Of a stretch of DNA of 31,467 bases, positions 16,362 to 24,664 are shown piece after piece. The position numbers were made by a program, and so were the translations under genes. Source of the stretch: Bacteroidota bacterium (GTDB taxonomy: Bacteria; Bacteroidota; Bacteroidia; Flavobacteriales; Crocinitomicaceae). The DNA is taken from assembly GCA_005798205.1 (NCBI GenBank), contig SYKJ01000169.1, positions 1 through 31,467 of the forward strand, given 5' to 3'. A model generated the notes under the pieces. That model searched no databases. It worked only from the letters and a program-made list of their open reading frames with translations, and was not told the DNA's origin. Each line of letters opens with the position of its first letter. The first letter of the stretch is position 1.

Positions 16362-17606
16362 CTAACTATTCATTCTCAACGCAATATAATTCCAAAAAAG
16401 TTTACTAGAGTAATTCTCTATATAGAAAGTATTTGCTTCTTCAGAAATTCTACTCAATATTTCAGGATTAATTCTTAAGTACTGTGCAGTTGTGACAAAT
16501 TCGTGGACGTTTGATACTGGAACATAGTGTAAATAGGGTATAAAAAAAGAATTTAAATCAAGACAATCCTCGTAAAGACAAACGCACCTAGACAAAATTG
16601 ACTCAATGAACCGTCCAGCAATGAGTGAGTTATTCTTACTTACATAACCATTCGCAAATGTCATTCGCGCCTCACCTATGTATCGTTTATATGACTCATA
16701 ATCGGGAGATTTATGATTCATACGGTTTTCGAACATAGCTTTTACTTTTAAACTAGTACTACTAGCAGAATCAAGGAAAATTCTTCGTTGTCGAGTATCA
16801 GATCCGGAATAATAAACATCATATTTTTTTTCATTAGCTGCTTTAAAAGTAGATTCAGAATAGGGTATTCCAGGCAAGCATATTAGTTTGTGTTTAGGTA
16901 TGAAGCTAATTTTCCTTCTTAAACTCGGTCTACTAAAAAGTACGAGATCTACAAGGTCACCTCCCCAATATTGCAACTTTCTCAGTTCAAAATCTGGGAC
17001 GAGCATTAAAACTTTGAAATTATATTTCTTCTTAAGATTAAATAGTCTTTCGTAATTAAAGTAATTATAATTAATTGGTGAGTTAGAATCTATACACAAC
17101 AGTTGTGGTTTGAATTTTTCTAAAATGTCTATAAATTCAGCCAATTCCTTTTCTTTGATCGCTTGTGATGAATTTTGCTGAGATTTTCCGTAATACTGAT
17201 TAACTATCCAGCCAGCATTTTCTGCCGAAGACATTGTGTTTATAGTAAAGTCATTTTCAATATTTTTTTCTGAATTGCCAATAAAAATTGACGAAAAAAC
17301 TAATACCTTGGAATTGACTTTGCCATCATAATTTTTATAATTTTTTAATGAATATTTATTTTCAAAATATATGTTATTCGTGAACTCAAATCTTTCTTTT
17401 AAAATATTTATGTTTTCGTATTTAATATCAAAGCTATAAACACCCAATAATTTATCGGGTTTTTTTAATCTATTCACTCTAATATAAGTTTTTACAAAAA
17501 CGACCGGCTTTTTTAATAAAATTTTTAAATTATAAAACAAATAAATTTTGAAAGATTGAATACCATATTTTTTTAAGTGTGTAAATATTTTTAAGAAAAT
17601 ATTCAT
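16362..17606 (-). CDS. CgeB-like glycosyltransferase (paralog 1)
   Basis: A 414-residue putative GT-B glycosyltransferase. The C-terminal part has the CgeB / Glyco_trans_1_2-like pattern: YDVYYSGSDTRQRRIFL, then AGRFIESILSRCVCLYED, FIPYLHYVPVSNVHEF and SSKLFWNYIAL. Two further proteins in this window (19823-21094 and 23360-24583) share this layout: SG followed by R and RR/DRR, a loop with a Cys on a leucine/isoleucine strand, PY-x-x-Y-x-P and a final W. The N-terminal region is Lys/Ile-rich with no clear motif. The ATG overlaps the stop of the upstream GT2 gene by 4 bp (ATGA). Donor and acceptor are unknown. Confidence 0.7.
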   Translation of the reverse strand: MNIFLKIFTHLKKYGIQSFKIYLFYNLKILLKKPVVFVKTYIRVNRLKKPDKLLGVYSFDIKYENINILKERFEFTNNIYFENKYSLKNYKNYDGKVNSKVLVFSSIFIGNSEKNIENDFTINTMSSAENAGWIVNQYYGKSQQNSSQAIKEKELAEFIDILEKFKPQLLCIDSNSPINYNYFNYERLFNLKKKYNFKVLMLVPDFELRKLQYWGGDLVDLVLFSRPSLRRKISFIPKHKLICLPGIPYSESTFKAANEKKYDVYYSGSDTRQRRIFLDSASSTSLKVKAMFENRMNHKSPDYESYKRYIGEARMTFANGYVSKNNSLIAGRFIESILSRCVCLYEDCLDLNSFFIPYLHYVPVSNVHEFVTTAQYLRINPEILSRISEEANTFYIENYSSKLFWNYIALRMNS

Positions 17607-18349
17607 GAACTCAATCGTAGAAACTTTGTTATCTTATTTTTTAATCCTACTTTGGTTACATATATGTATGCTTCTAGTATAATTCCAAAAGTTATTTTAC
17701 TTCTACCATATTTTCGTTCTCGAAATATGATAGGAATCTCTTTTATTTCACCATTTAGTTGTATAACTTTCTTCAACATTTCAATCTGAAATGAGAAACC
17801 TTGGCTTTTTAAACTGTTAAAATTTATTTTGCTCAAGAAAGAGCTAGAATAAATTCTAAAGCCCGCTGTTGCATCACGAACCTTTAGGTCGAACATTAAT
17901 CTAATGTATGAATTACCAAGTTTAGATAACAAAGTCCTTGCTATTGGCCAATTTTCGGTACCACCGTTTTTAACCCAGCGACTTCCGATTACCACACTTA
18001 TTTTTTTTTGATTCTCTACTACAGAAATCAATTTTTTTAAATCACGAATTCTATGCGAAAGATCGGCATCCATTTGCCCAATATATTGATAATCATGAGT
18101 TAATCCCCACGAGTACCCCTCTACATATGCAGAGGCAACCCCCATTTTTTCTGTTCGCACAATCAAAAAAAGATTTTGATACTGTTTTTGAAATTCTTGA
18201 ATATATTGGCGCGTTCGATCAGAAGAACTGTCGTCTACAATTAGAACATCTACATTATTAAGATTAGTGAATATTCTAGGTATTAAAATTAAGATATTAT
18301 CTGCCTCGATATAGGTAGGTATTATCATTAGTACTTTTACCAATATCAT
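17603..18349 (-). CDS. DPM1-like family 2 glycosyltransferase
   Basis: A 248-residue GT2 enzyme resembling polyprenol-phosphate mannose synthase, which moves a sugar from a nucleotide donor onto a polyprenyl phosphate at the inner membrane face. Motifs in order: KVLMIIPTYIEADNI, VLIVDDSSSDRT, IGQMDADLSH (metal-binding DxD), VIGSRWVKNGGTENWP, RDATAGFRIY, SFQIEM and FRERKYGRSK. No C-terminal membrane helices, so it is the soluble type. ATG 18349 keeps the first strand; an internal ATG exists 7 codons later. Its product could feed the adjacent, divergent GT-C-like membrane protein, a common partnership. Confidence 0.88.
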   Translation of the reverse strand: MILVKVLMIIPTYIEADNILILIPRIFTNLNNVDVLIVDDSSSDRTRQYIQEFQKQYQNLFLIVRTEKMGVASAYVEGYSWGLTHDYQYIGQMDADLSHRIRDLKKLISVVENQKKISVVIGSRWVKNGGTENWPIARTLLSKLGNSYIRLMFDLKVRDATAGFRIYSSSFLSKINFNSLKSQGFSFQIEMLKKVIQLNGEIKEIPIIFRERKYGRSKITFGIILEAYIYVTKVGLKNKITKFLRLSS

Positions 18350-18411
18350 CCTACTTTCGATTTTTATCTGATAAAATTATAACATAATCTCAGTTTCTCT
18401 ACCAATCGTTA

Positions 18412-18417
18412 TATAAT
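18412..18417 (+). promoter_or_regulatory. Consensus -10 box for leaderless membrane-protein gene
   Basis: A perfect TATAAT ends 6 nt before the ATG at 18424. No Shine-Dalgarno is visible. It is the clearest example of the leaderless pattern in this window. Confidence 0.6.
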
Positions 18418-18423
18418 CAATAT

Positions 18424-19857
18424 ATGGAAATTATTCGCAAACCTTTAAGTTTAATAATTATGTTTAACTTATTTTTTTTAATAATAATTGTTATTGATGA
18501 AAATTCTAGACAGAATTTCACAAAACTTGGAGCCACGCTACAAAATGTCGCACTAGAATTTAAAATAATAATTAATTTATTTTTCATTTTTGCACTGTTT
18601 ATTGTATATCAAGTACTTCAATATTTTTTTGACTTAAAGATATCGAAGTATGTTTTTTTTCATAAATATCATAAACATATTATGGTGATTTGCATAGTTA
18701 TTTTTTGTTTTATCCCAGCATCGATTTTTTTGGGGTATCAGTACGGTTTAATTGATTTATACTTTAGAGCTTTTGGTGTTGGTCATATAAAACCAAATTT
18801 TGTAGACCTCAGAGGTACTTTGGCTGCTATTAACAAGGTAAATGTGGTTGGTGAAGGATATCAAATAGATTGTCCAAATAAACCTTGCATAGGCTGGCGC
18901 TGGACATACGGTTCTTCAATTTTAAAATTAAAAAGTTTCGATATTTTTCATGAATCTGCAACCTATGTATTTGCATTTCTTCTACTTATCATTTTTCTAT
19001 ACGTAGTTTTTAAGTTGTCAAATAATTTTCAAAGTTCAATTTTATTTTTAATGTTAATCCCAACCGGCACACTTATGCTTATCATTGAAAGAATGAATAT
19101 TGATATTCTACTGATTTTACTTATTTATTATTTAGCACTTACAATAAATAAAAAAAAGATTTTTTTATTTATTGCACCGATACCTATATTTTTGGCAGCT
19201 ACTGTCAAATACTATCCGCTTATACTAATCTTTCCTTTACTAATATTAATACAGTCAAAAATACTTCGCATTTATTATCTATTTATTTTTTTAGCCGGAG
19301 TAATATACATAATTCCAGAATTGAAATTAGCAGGCATAGACAATTTTGATTATGGGTATTCAGCTACTTACGGATTAAAAAATTTAATTGGGCTTGTAAA
19401 TGGTAGCAGTCAACCAAAATTTGTATTAAGTCTTTTAACTTTAGTCGGTTTCATGTTTTTTTTATTCATAACTTATTTTATATATAAAAATTATAATTTG
19501 AGCATAAAAAATGATCAACAAAGTTCAATTAATTTTCCACTATATATCTACGGTTTTACTATTCTCCTGTCCTCCTGGGTAATCAATTCAAATTATCCAT
19601 ATAGATTAATTTGCGTGCTTCCTATGATTCCATTTTTAATCGATAGTTATAATTATAATAAAGAAATCGTTTTAACTGCACTTTCTGCTGTTATAGTTTT
19701 TTTCGGAGTTATTCCAGTAACATTATCACCAGTGAGAAATTTAACTTTATCTTTTTTTGTAGCTTTAAATCTTGGAATTTTGTCAAAAATATTTTTTGAG
19801 AAGAAAAAAAGGATTGATACTTCTAGTATAAATTCAAACAAAACATCCAGAAATTAA
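18424..19857 (+). CDS. Polytopic membrane protein, GT-C-like (GT87-type) transferase
   Basis: A 477-residue integral membrane protein with roughly ten hydrophobic segments from the N-terminus to about residue 455 and a short basic tail. Features typical of polyprenyl-phosphate-dependent GT-C enzymes (DUF2029/GT87 type) are an acidic loop after the early helices (FVDLRGTLAAIN), an external loop with paired cysteines (IDCPNKPCIGWRW), LIIERMNIDILLILL, and VKYYPLILIFPLLIL, which resembles the Lys/Pro segment of GT87. The link to GT87 is by pattern and is tentative; a polymerase or another membrane enzyme remains possible. Its 3' end overlaps the convergent glycosyltransferase gene by 35 bp. Confidence 0.6.
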   Translation: MEIIRKPLSLIIMFNLFFLIIIVIDENSRQNFTKLGATLQNVALEFKIIINLFFIFALFIVYQVLQYFFDLKISKYVFFHKYHKHIMVICIVIFCFIPASIFLGYQYGLIDLYFRAFGVGHIKPNFVDLRGTLAAINKVNVVGEGYQIDCPNKPCIGWRWTYGSSILKLKSFDIFHESATYVFAFLLLIIFLYVVFKLSNNFQSSILFLMLIPTGTLMLIIERMNIDILLILLIYYLALTINKKKIFLFIAPIPIFLAATVKYYPLILIFPLLILIQSKILRIYYLFIFLAGVIYIIPELKLAGIDNFDYGYSATYGLKNLIGLVNGSSQPKFVLSLLTLVGFMFFLFITYFIYKNYNLSIKNDQQSSINFPLYIYGFTILLSSWVINSNYPYRLICVLPMIPFLIDSYNYNKEIVLTALSAVIVFFGVIPVTLSPVRNLTLSFFVALNLGILSKIFFEKKKRIDTSSINSNKTSRN

Positions 19858-21094
19858 TTTCCGAAAACACACTTCTGTATTTATTTGATCCATTTATACC
19901 GATCAATTTGGATTCTTCGGGGTAATCCGATATAAATTTTATCACTTCGCGGAATTCATTCAAATTAGTAAATGGGAGATAGTCCACATAGGGAGTCAAA
20001 ATTCTGTCAAACATTCTATAGTGTGGACTTTCTTGGTGAATTAACGTACAACCACTCAACAACGATTGTTTAGATCTTCCTGTCATAACCCAGTTATTTT
20101 TACCTTTTTGTGTTAAGCTCACAGAATATTGGGTTGAATTTAATTTTTCAACAAATTTTGTTTGCTGTAAAGCGTTTCCATGACTATATCTATACCAAGA
20201 GTAATTTTCAATTCTTAAATCGTATTTCTTGGACATATCTATTAAATGTCTCAGCCAGTATCTTCTGTCCGCATCTCTAACTTGACCTGAGAACAAAAAA
20301 TTATTTGTTTTCCTTTGATCTGGTAAGAAATCACCCGTATCGAACGCATCAAAGGGGTAAAAGAAAAATTTTTTCTTAATTTTTTCTGGATAATTAATAG
20401 CAGAGATTTCATCCGTATGTATAAATCCATCAAAGTAATTTTCTGCATTTAAAATCTGTTTTTTATCTTTTTCTCTCCATATGTCACCTAGTAAGCCAAT
20501 AATCCGGAAGTTTTTCCGAGTTAGAATGTTTTCAAAAAATTTTTTATTTATATCTGAGTACTCGGAGAATACCTCAGGTGCTGCTAATGGATCTAAAAAT
20601 AATATATTGTTTTCAAGCTTATTTGAAAAAAAATTATCTATAATATTGGCTAAATTAAATTTATTATTATTTTTTTTTTCAATAATATCAATCCAAGTAA
20701 CATTTATCTTTTTACTTTTCATGTGTTCATAAAAACCCCACCAAGCCACACTTGGATACTTTCCATCACCATAAAATTTTGGTCCTAAAAGCAAAACATT
20801 GTCTGGATATACTATTTCACGCTTATTAGCTGGAATTAGTGATGCATTTTGCTCTCCTTCAATAAACCTTTCATATATTTTAATTGTGGAATGCTTTGGC
20901 TTAGAATTAATTTTATTCATGAAAATTAATTCATATTTTGAAAATATTCGGTTATTCGGCAAAAAAATTTCTAAAAATCTAAAGGATTTACTATTTTTGT
21001 TTAAACTATTACTTACTATTTTTCCAATTAATCCTTCAAAATTCTGTTTATATGTTAAAGCTAATTCTCTAGTCCTGTACATTGAGTAACTCAT
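19823..21094 (-). CDS. CgeB-like glycosyltransferase (paralog 2)
   Basis: A 423-residue relative of the 16362-17606 product. The shared core includes LLGPKFYGDGKYPSVAWWGF, then NFLFSGQVRDADRRYWLRHL, VMTGRSKQSLLSGCTLIHQE, LTPYVDYLPFTNLNEF, and a C-terminal aromatic end (INFWMFCLNLY). The central part (IIGLLGDIWREKD, GFIHTDEISAINYPE) looks like the first Rossmann lobe of a GT-B fold. Monocistronic, on the minus strand between two plus-strand genes. Start at ATG 21094 has no good Shine-Dalgarno; an ATG four codons later is possible. Substrate unknown. Confidence 0.68.
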   Translation of the reverse strand: MSYSMYRTRELALTYKQNFEGLIGKIVSNSLNKNSKSFRFLEIFLPNNRIFSKYELIFMNKINSKPKHSTIKIYERFIEGEQNASLIPANKREIVYPDNVLLLGPKFYGDGKYPSVAWWGFYEHMKSKKINVTWIDIIEKKNNNKFNLANIIDNFFSNKLENNILFLDPLAAPEVFSEYSDINKKFFENILTRKNFRIIGLLGDIWREKDKKQILNAENYFDGFIHTDEISAINYPEKIKKKFFFYPFDAFDTGDFLPDQRKTNNFLFSGQVRDADRRYWLRHLIDMSKKYDLRIENYSWYRYSHGNALQQTKFVEKLNSTQYSVSLTQKGKNNWVMTGRSKQSLLSGCTLIHQESPHYRMFDRILTPYVDYLPFTNLNEFREVIKFISDYPEESKLIGINGSNKYRSVFSEINFWMFCLNLY

Positions 21095-21285
21095 TTTCTA
21101 TAGAATTTCACTTAATGGTACATTATAATTAGGCTTAGTTGTCTCCCTTAAACAAGAATTGCCAATTTTCAATATGTTTGTAAAATAAAAAAAGTCAATA
21201 TAGGTGATTTTCTAACAAAAGTTGAGTGCTTTCTGCATATGTATTACGTCAATTACAATGTAGCATTCTAAGATAGGGTCTGTAC
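21095..21285. other. Longest intergenic gap, divergent promoter region
   Basis: About 190 bp between divergent genes. Towards the minus strand a TATAAT lies at 21127-21122, roughly 28 nt from the ATG, without a good -35. Towards the plus strand a TAGGGT box (21274-21279) lies 6 nt before ATG 21286. No RNA gene, repeat or strong hairpin was seen. Confidence 0.4.
21274..21279 (+). promoter_or_regulatory. -10 box for leaderless C-methyltransferase gene
   Basis: TAGGGT (TANNNT) ends 6 nt before ATG 21286, repeating the leaderless spacing seen at other operon heads here. Confidence 0.4.
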
Positions 21286-22521
21286 ATGCTAGCAACCTCC
21301 TCGTGCCGAATTTGTGGTCATTCAAACTTAAATGAAGTTTTAGATTTAGGCTTAAGCCCAATCTCTGGACACTTCCCAAAAATTGGGGAAGAAACCAAAT
21401 CTCTTCCTCTTACCCTATCAAGATGTGAAGCCTGTGGCCTCATTCAACTTTATAATCAAATGCCAGTTTCAGACTTATATTCTGAAACTTATGGATACGA
21501 ATCACACTTAAATATAAGTATGCAGAAACATTTGCGTACGAAAGCGCTCAATCTACAAAAAATATTTCACAAGAGATTCGGTAATAAAAATGGAGTTTTT
21601 CTTGATATAGCATCTAATGACGGAACTCTGCTTTCTGGGTACATTAACGATGACAGGAATCACAAACTTGTCGGAATTGATCCTTTGATATGTAATTTTG
21701 ACAACCACTATCCAAACAAAGCAATTAAAATACAAAATTTTTTTTCGGCAACTGAATATTTAAAAAGGTTAAGTCAAAAAGCTGATATTGTTACTTCAGT
21801 AAGCGTATTTTATGATCTAGATGACCCAATTCGTTTTGCGAGTGATGTCTTAGAAATTTTATGCGACGATGGAATTTGGCATTTAGAACAAAGTTACTGC
21901 GTAAGTATGATACAGCAGACAAGTTTTGATACAATTTGTCACGAGCATTTATTGTATTTAAGAGCCCATGATTTTAATTATATTTTTGATAAAGTGGGAT
22001 TTACTGTAATTTCGGTAGAGCTTAACGAAATAAATGGCGGTAGCATTTCTCTTTCTGTTGAGAAATCACGCGGAAATAAACATTGCAAAAAATTTAATCA
22101 ATTATTAAATGATGAAATTACTAATGGCTTTTGTGACATTGATATATATTATAAATTTGCAAAAAAAGTACAAATTTATAAGGAGAAATTAGCTCAAGTA
22201 ATTTATAAATACAGCCTAGAGGGTTATAAGATCGTTGGGTTAGGAGCATCAACTAAAGGTAATATTATTTTACATTACTCCGAACTAGACAACTCAATTG
22301 TTAGAGAAATTGGGGAAGTTAACGTAAAGAAATATGGGCGTGTAACACCCGGAACTAAAATACCCATTGTTGATGAAACCAGCATACTAGATAGCAGCGA
22401 TAAAACTTTAGCGATTGTACTCCCTTGGCACTTTAAAGATACTTTTATAAAAAAAACCATTGACTTCCGCAAAAGGGGTAATTTGATTTTATTCCCTTTA
22501 CCTGAAATTGAGATAATTTGA
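21286..22521 (+). CDS. Sugar C-methyltransferase, NovU/TylCIII family
   Basis: A 411-residue three-domain protein like deoxysugar C-3 methyltransferases. The N-terminal zinc-finger-like domain has paired cysteines C7/C10 and C47/C50 (SSCRICGHS, SRCEACGLI) and LDLGLSPISGHF. The SAM domain has FLDIASNDGTLLSGY and WHLEQSYCVSMIQQTSFD. The catalytic-loop motif is HEHLLYLRAHDF, and the C-terminal Methyltransf_14-type domain has INGGSISLSVEK, GLGASTKGNIILHY and LPWHFKDTFI. Known relatives use dTDP-4-keto-6-deoxy sugars. Here a GDP-keto sugar or other glycan sugar is possible, giving a branched-chain sugar. It heads a two-gene unit with the FkbM-like gene, which overlaps its stop. Confidence 0.9.
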   Translation: MLATSSCRICGHSNLNEVLDLGLSPISGHFPKIGEETKSLPLTLSRCEACGLIQLYNQMPVSDLYSETYGYESHLNISMQKHLRTKALNLQKIFHKRFGNKNGVFLDIASNDGTLLSGYINDDRNHKLVGIDPLICNFDNHYPNKAIKIQNFFSATEYLKRLSQKADIVTSVSVFYDLDDPIRFASDVLEILCDDGIWHLEQSYCVSMIQQTSFDTICHEHLLYLRAHDFNYIFDKVGFTVISVELNEINGGSISLSVEKSRGNKHCKKFNQLLNDEITNGFCDIDIYYKFAKKVQIYKEKLAQVIYKYSLEGYKIVGLGASTKGNIILHYSELDNSIVREIGEVNVKKYGRVTPGTKIPIVDETSILDSSDKTLAIVLPWHFKDTFIKKTIDFRKRGNLILFPLPEIEII

Positions 22522-23363
22522 TTTTCAATAAAATTGTTAAAATCAAAATTTACTTTTTGATTTTAAAGTACTTGCTAATAAATATAAATAACACAGATTC
22601 AATATCAGTGCTTGAAAAAATTATTGCCGATGTATATAAATATGGGAATAGTGAAACTTTTAAATATTTGTTTTTATCTTTCTATAAAAGACTGTCAAAT
22701 TTTGCTAAAAGAAAGTATAGAAAATCTCATAAATTGATAAACAATAATGGTTTAGAAATTGCCTGTGAACGAATTCCGGAGAGAAAACATTACTCTTTAA
22801 GTGGCCAGGACATATTTGTAAGTTCTTTATTTAGTAACTTAAGTAAAACTAATTATTATGTTGAAATTGGCGCAGGATGGCCAATTAAAATAAATAATAC
22901 TTATTTATTAGAACATAATTTCAATTGGAAAGGAATAAGTATTGATTTTGACCAAGAAATGTCAAATACCTTTAATAAGAAAAGAATTAACAAGTGTTTA
23001 TTCGCTGATGCAACTAAAATTAACTACTTAAACTTATTTGCTTCTGAAGATTTACCCTTTGATTTAGATTATTTATCGTTAGACATAGATCCTGCTAATC
23101 AAACATTATTAGTTTTATCTTTAATTCCGTTTGATACCTATAAATTTAAAGTAATTACATTCGAGCATGACACGTATAGAAATGGTAGTTTAATAAAAAT
23201 AGTTTCAAGATTGCTGCTTACAAAATACGGCTATCTGTGTGTTTATAAAGATGTGAAAGCAGCCGGATTTGGTAAATATGAGGATTGGTGGATACATCCT
23301 AAATATATATCAATTCAAGAAGGAATAGACGCAGCGGAAAAAGCAAGAAATCTTAAAAACTAA
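22518..23363 (+). CDS. FkbM-like SAM methyltransferase
   Basis: A 281-residue protein with an FkbM-like core: SGQDIFVSSLF, then YYVEIGAGWPIKINNTYLLE (motif I), NWKGISIDFDQEM, DYLSLDIDPANQTLL (the LD-I-D motif) and KVITFEHDTYRNGSLI. The first 90 residues are Lys/Ile-rich with no recognised fold. It begins with a TTG overlapping the C-methyltransferase stop (TTGA), so translation is coupled. The 3' end overlaps the convergent glycosyltransferase gene by 4 bp. Likely an O-methyltransferase on the glycan; its target is unknown. Confidence 0.72.
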   Translation: MIFNKIVKIKIYFLILKYLLININNTDSISVLEKIIADVYKYGNSETFKYLFLSFYKRLSNFAKRKYRKSHKLINNNGLEIACERIPERKHYSLSGQDIFVSSLFSNLSKTNYYVEIGAGWPIKINNTYLLEHNFNWKGISIDFDQEMSNTFNKKRINKCLFADATKINYLNLFASEDLPFDLDYLSLDIDPANQTLLVLSLIPFDTYKFKVITFEHDTYRNGSLIKIVSRLLLTKYGYLCVYKDVKAAGFGKYEDWWIHPKYISIQEGIDAAEKARNLKN

Positions 23364-24583
23364 CCAATTTTTGCAAATAAATAATTCCACATTGTTTCAG
23401 GAGAGTAATATTTAGCCATAAATTCACCAGAATTTTTACCCATCAATACATACTCTGAATTATTAACTTTGATTCCTTTTAATATAATTTCAATATCTTC
23501 TAAAGTATTAAAAGGTAAATAATGTTCATATGGGATAAACATACTTGATAAAGGAGAATTCCCATTTAATTCTTGCTGAATTAAGGTGCAATTAAGAAAT
23601 ATAGCTTCTAATGATCTGAACGGTAAGAGTACAACACTTTGAGATTTTTGCGCTAAGCCTAATACGTATTGAGAGTTATTTAGTTCATTCAAATAAATAA
23701 CTTCAGATTTTAGATCATTTGATTTGGAGTGATCAGCCCTATTTAAATTAATTGGCAAGTTAAATTTTTGACAGATCTTCCCCGTAAATTTTAGAATATA
23801 TCTCCTGTCACTAGGCCGAATATTTCCCGAGAAATAAATAACTTTTTTCTTATTTAATTCCGGTGTAATCGAATTTACCCACCCTGCAAAAGGCCAAAAT
23901 ATCATTTTTGTCAAATCTAGATTATTGGTAACTGCTGATTCTTGATCCATGTGAATAAAGTAGTCTAGTAATCCACTCCACTTATTTATGAATTTTAAAT
24001 CAAAGTCACGCCAGATATCAAAACAAATTCCTAGCAGCTTTGCTTGCGTAAGTTTTTTTATATTATATAAATTTTGTTCTTCAAGTAATTCGTAATTATC
24101 AAAAATAGTATGTATTTCAAACAAAATATAACTAGGTTTAAGACTGATAATGTCTTGCACGGATAGTTTTTTGTCTAATTTCTTGCTTGATATAATCACG
24201 TCCCCAAACCTAGTTAAAACAATAAATTCAACATTATTTATTTTCTTTAGTGATCTCGCTAAATTTACTATTGTGGTTTGTGTTAAGTTATTATGAGAAT
24301 CTGGAACCACAAATACTATTAATTTAAAAATGTTAGGATTGTTATTACCATTAAATGATATTATTTCTTGAGTAAATTGTGGCAATTTTTTAGGATAGCA
24401 TATTTCAGAAAGTTTTTGTTTTTTATTTTTTTTTTGTGGCTTGAAGTCTGATCTTGGTAAAATCAGATCTATCATAAATAGACAAATAAACAAATTCTTT
24501 TCAAATAAAACAGAATAAAGTTTTAATAATTTAATTTCAAGAAAATGTTTTATTACACGCACATTCCAATTATAACCATTCAT
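23360..24583 (-). CDS. CgeB-like glycosyltransferase (paralog 3)
   Basis: A 407-residue member of the same local family as 16362-17606 and 19823-21094. Shared blocks: KVIYFSGNIRPSDRRYILKF, then VVLLPFRSLEAIFLNCTLIQ, MFIPYEHYLPFNTLEDI and SPETMWNYLFAKIG. The middle lobe reads LLGICFDIWRDFDLKF and YFIHMDQESAV, paralleling paralog 2. A hydrophobic stretch near residues 20-45 (LYSVLFEKNLFICLFMIDLI) may associate with the membrane. A TACAAT box lies 8 nt before the ATG. The gene is monocistronic and divergent from the E1-like pair. Substrate unknown. Confidence 0.68.
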   Translation of the reverse strand: MNGYNWNVRVIKHFLEIKLLKLYSVLFEKNLFICLFMIDLILPRSDFKPQKKNKKQKLSEICYPKKLPQFTQEIISFNGNNNPNIFKLIVFVVPDSHNNLTQTTIVNLARSLKKINNVEFIVLTRFGDVIISSKKLDKKLSVQDIISLKPSYILFEIHTIFDNYELLEEQNLYNIKKLTQAKLLGICFDIWRDFDLKFINKWSGLLDYFIHMDQESAVTNNLDLTKMIFWPFAGWVNSITPELNKKKVIYFSGNIRPSDRRYILKFTGKICQKFNLPINLNRADHSKSNDLKSEVIYLNELNNSQYVLGLAQKSQSVVLLPFRSLEAIFLNCTLIQQELNGNSPLSSMFIPYEHYLPFNTLEDIEIILKGIKVNNSEYVLMGKNSGEFMAKYYSPETMWNYLFAKIG

Positions 24584-24591
24584 CCATTCAG

Positions 24592-24597
24592 ATTGTA
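24592..24597 (-). promoter_or_regulatory. -10 box for paralog 3, short-leader
   Basis: On the minus strand TACAAT ends 8 nt before ATG 24583. It overlaps the -35-like element of the opposite-strand promoter at 24593-24621. Confidence 0.4.
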
Positions 24598-24621
24598 TCT
24601 AAGCGTAATTTATGGTATTAT
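24593..24621 (+). promoter_or_regulatory. Candidate promoter of the E1-like/ABC unit
   Basis: TTGTAT (24593-24598) and TATTAT (24616-24621) are 17 nt apart, and TGG precedes the -10 box (extended -10). A separate TACGCT at 24653-24658 ends 6 nt before ATG 24665, an alternative leaderless -10. Only one need be real. Confidence 0.45.
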
Positions 24622-24664
24622 CTCGTGTTATAACATTGTCTTCTTTTTGGAGTACGCTATAAGT

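Noticed and set aside
20670..20679. Long A/T runs (9-10 bases) in glycosyltransferase genes, also at 18001-18009 and 24426-24435, as slippage switches
   Set aside because: In DNA this AT-rich one or two 10-base runs are expected by chance in a window this size, so they are not evidence of phase variation.
24545..24664. N-terminal extension of the E1-alpha-like protein by 40 hydrophobic residues
   Set aside because: It overlaps the divergent glycosyltransferase start and both candidate promoters; the family-like sequence begins at Met 24665.
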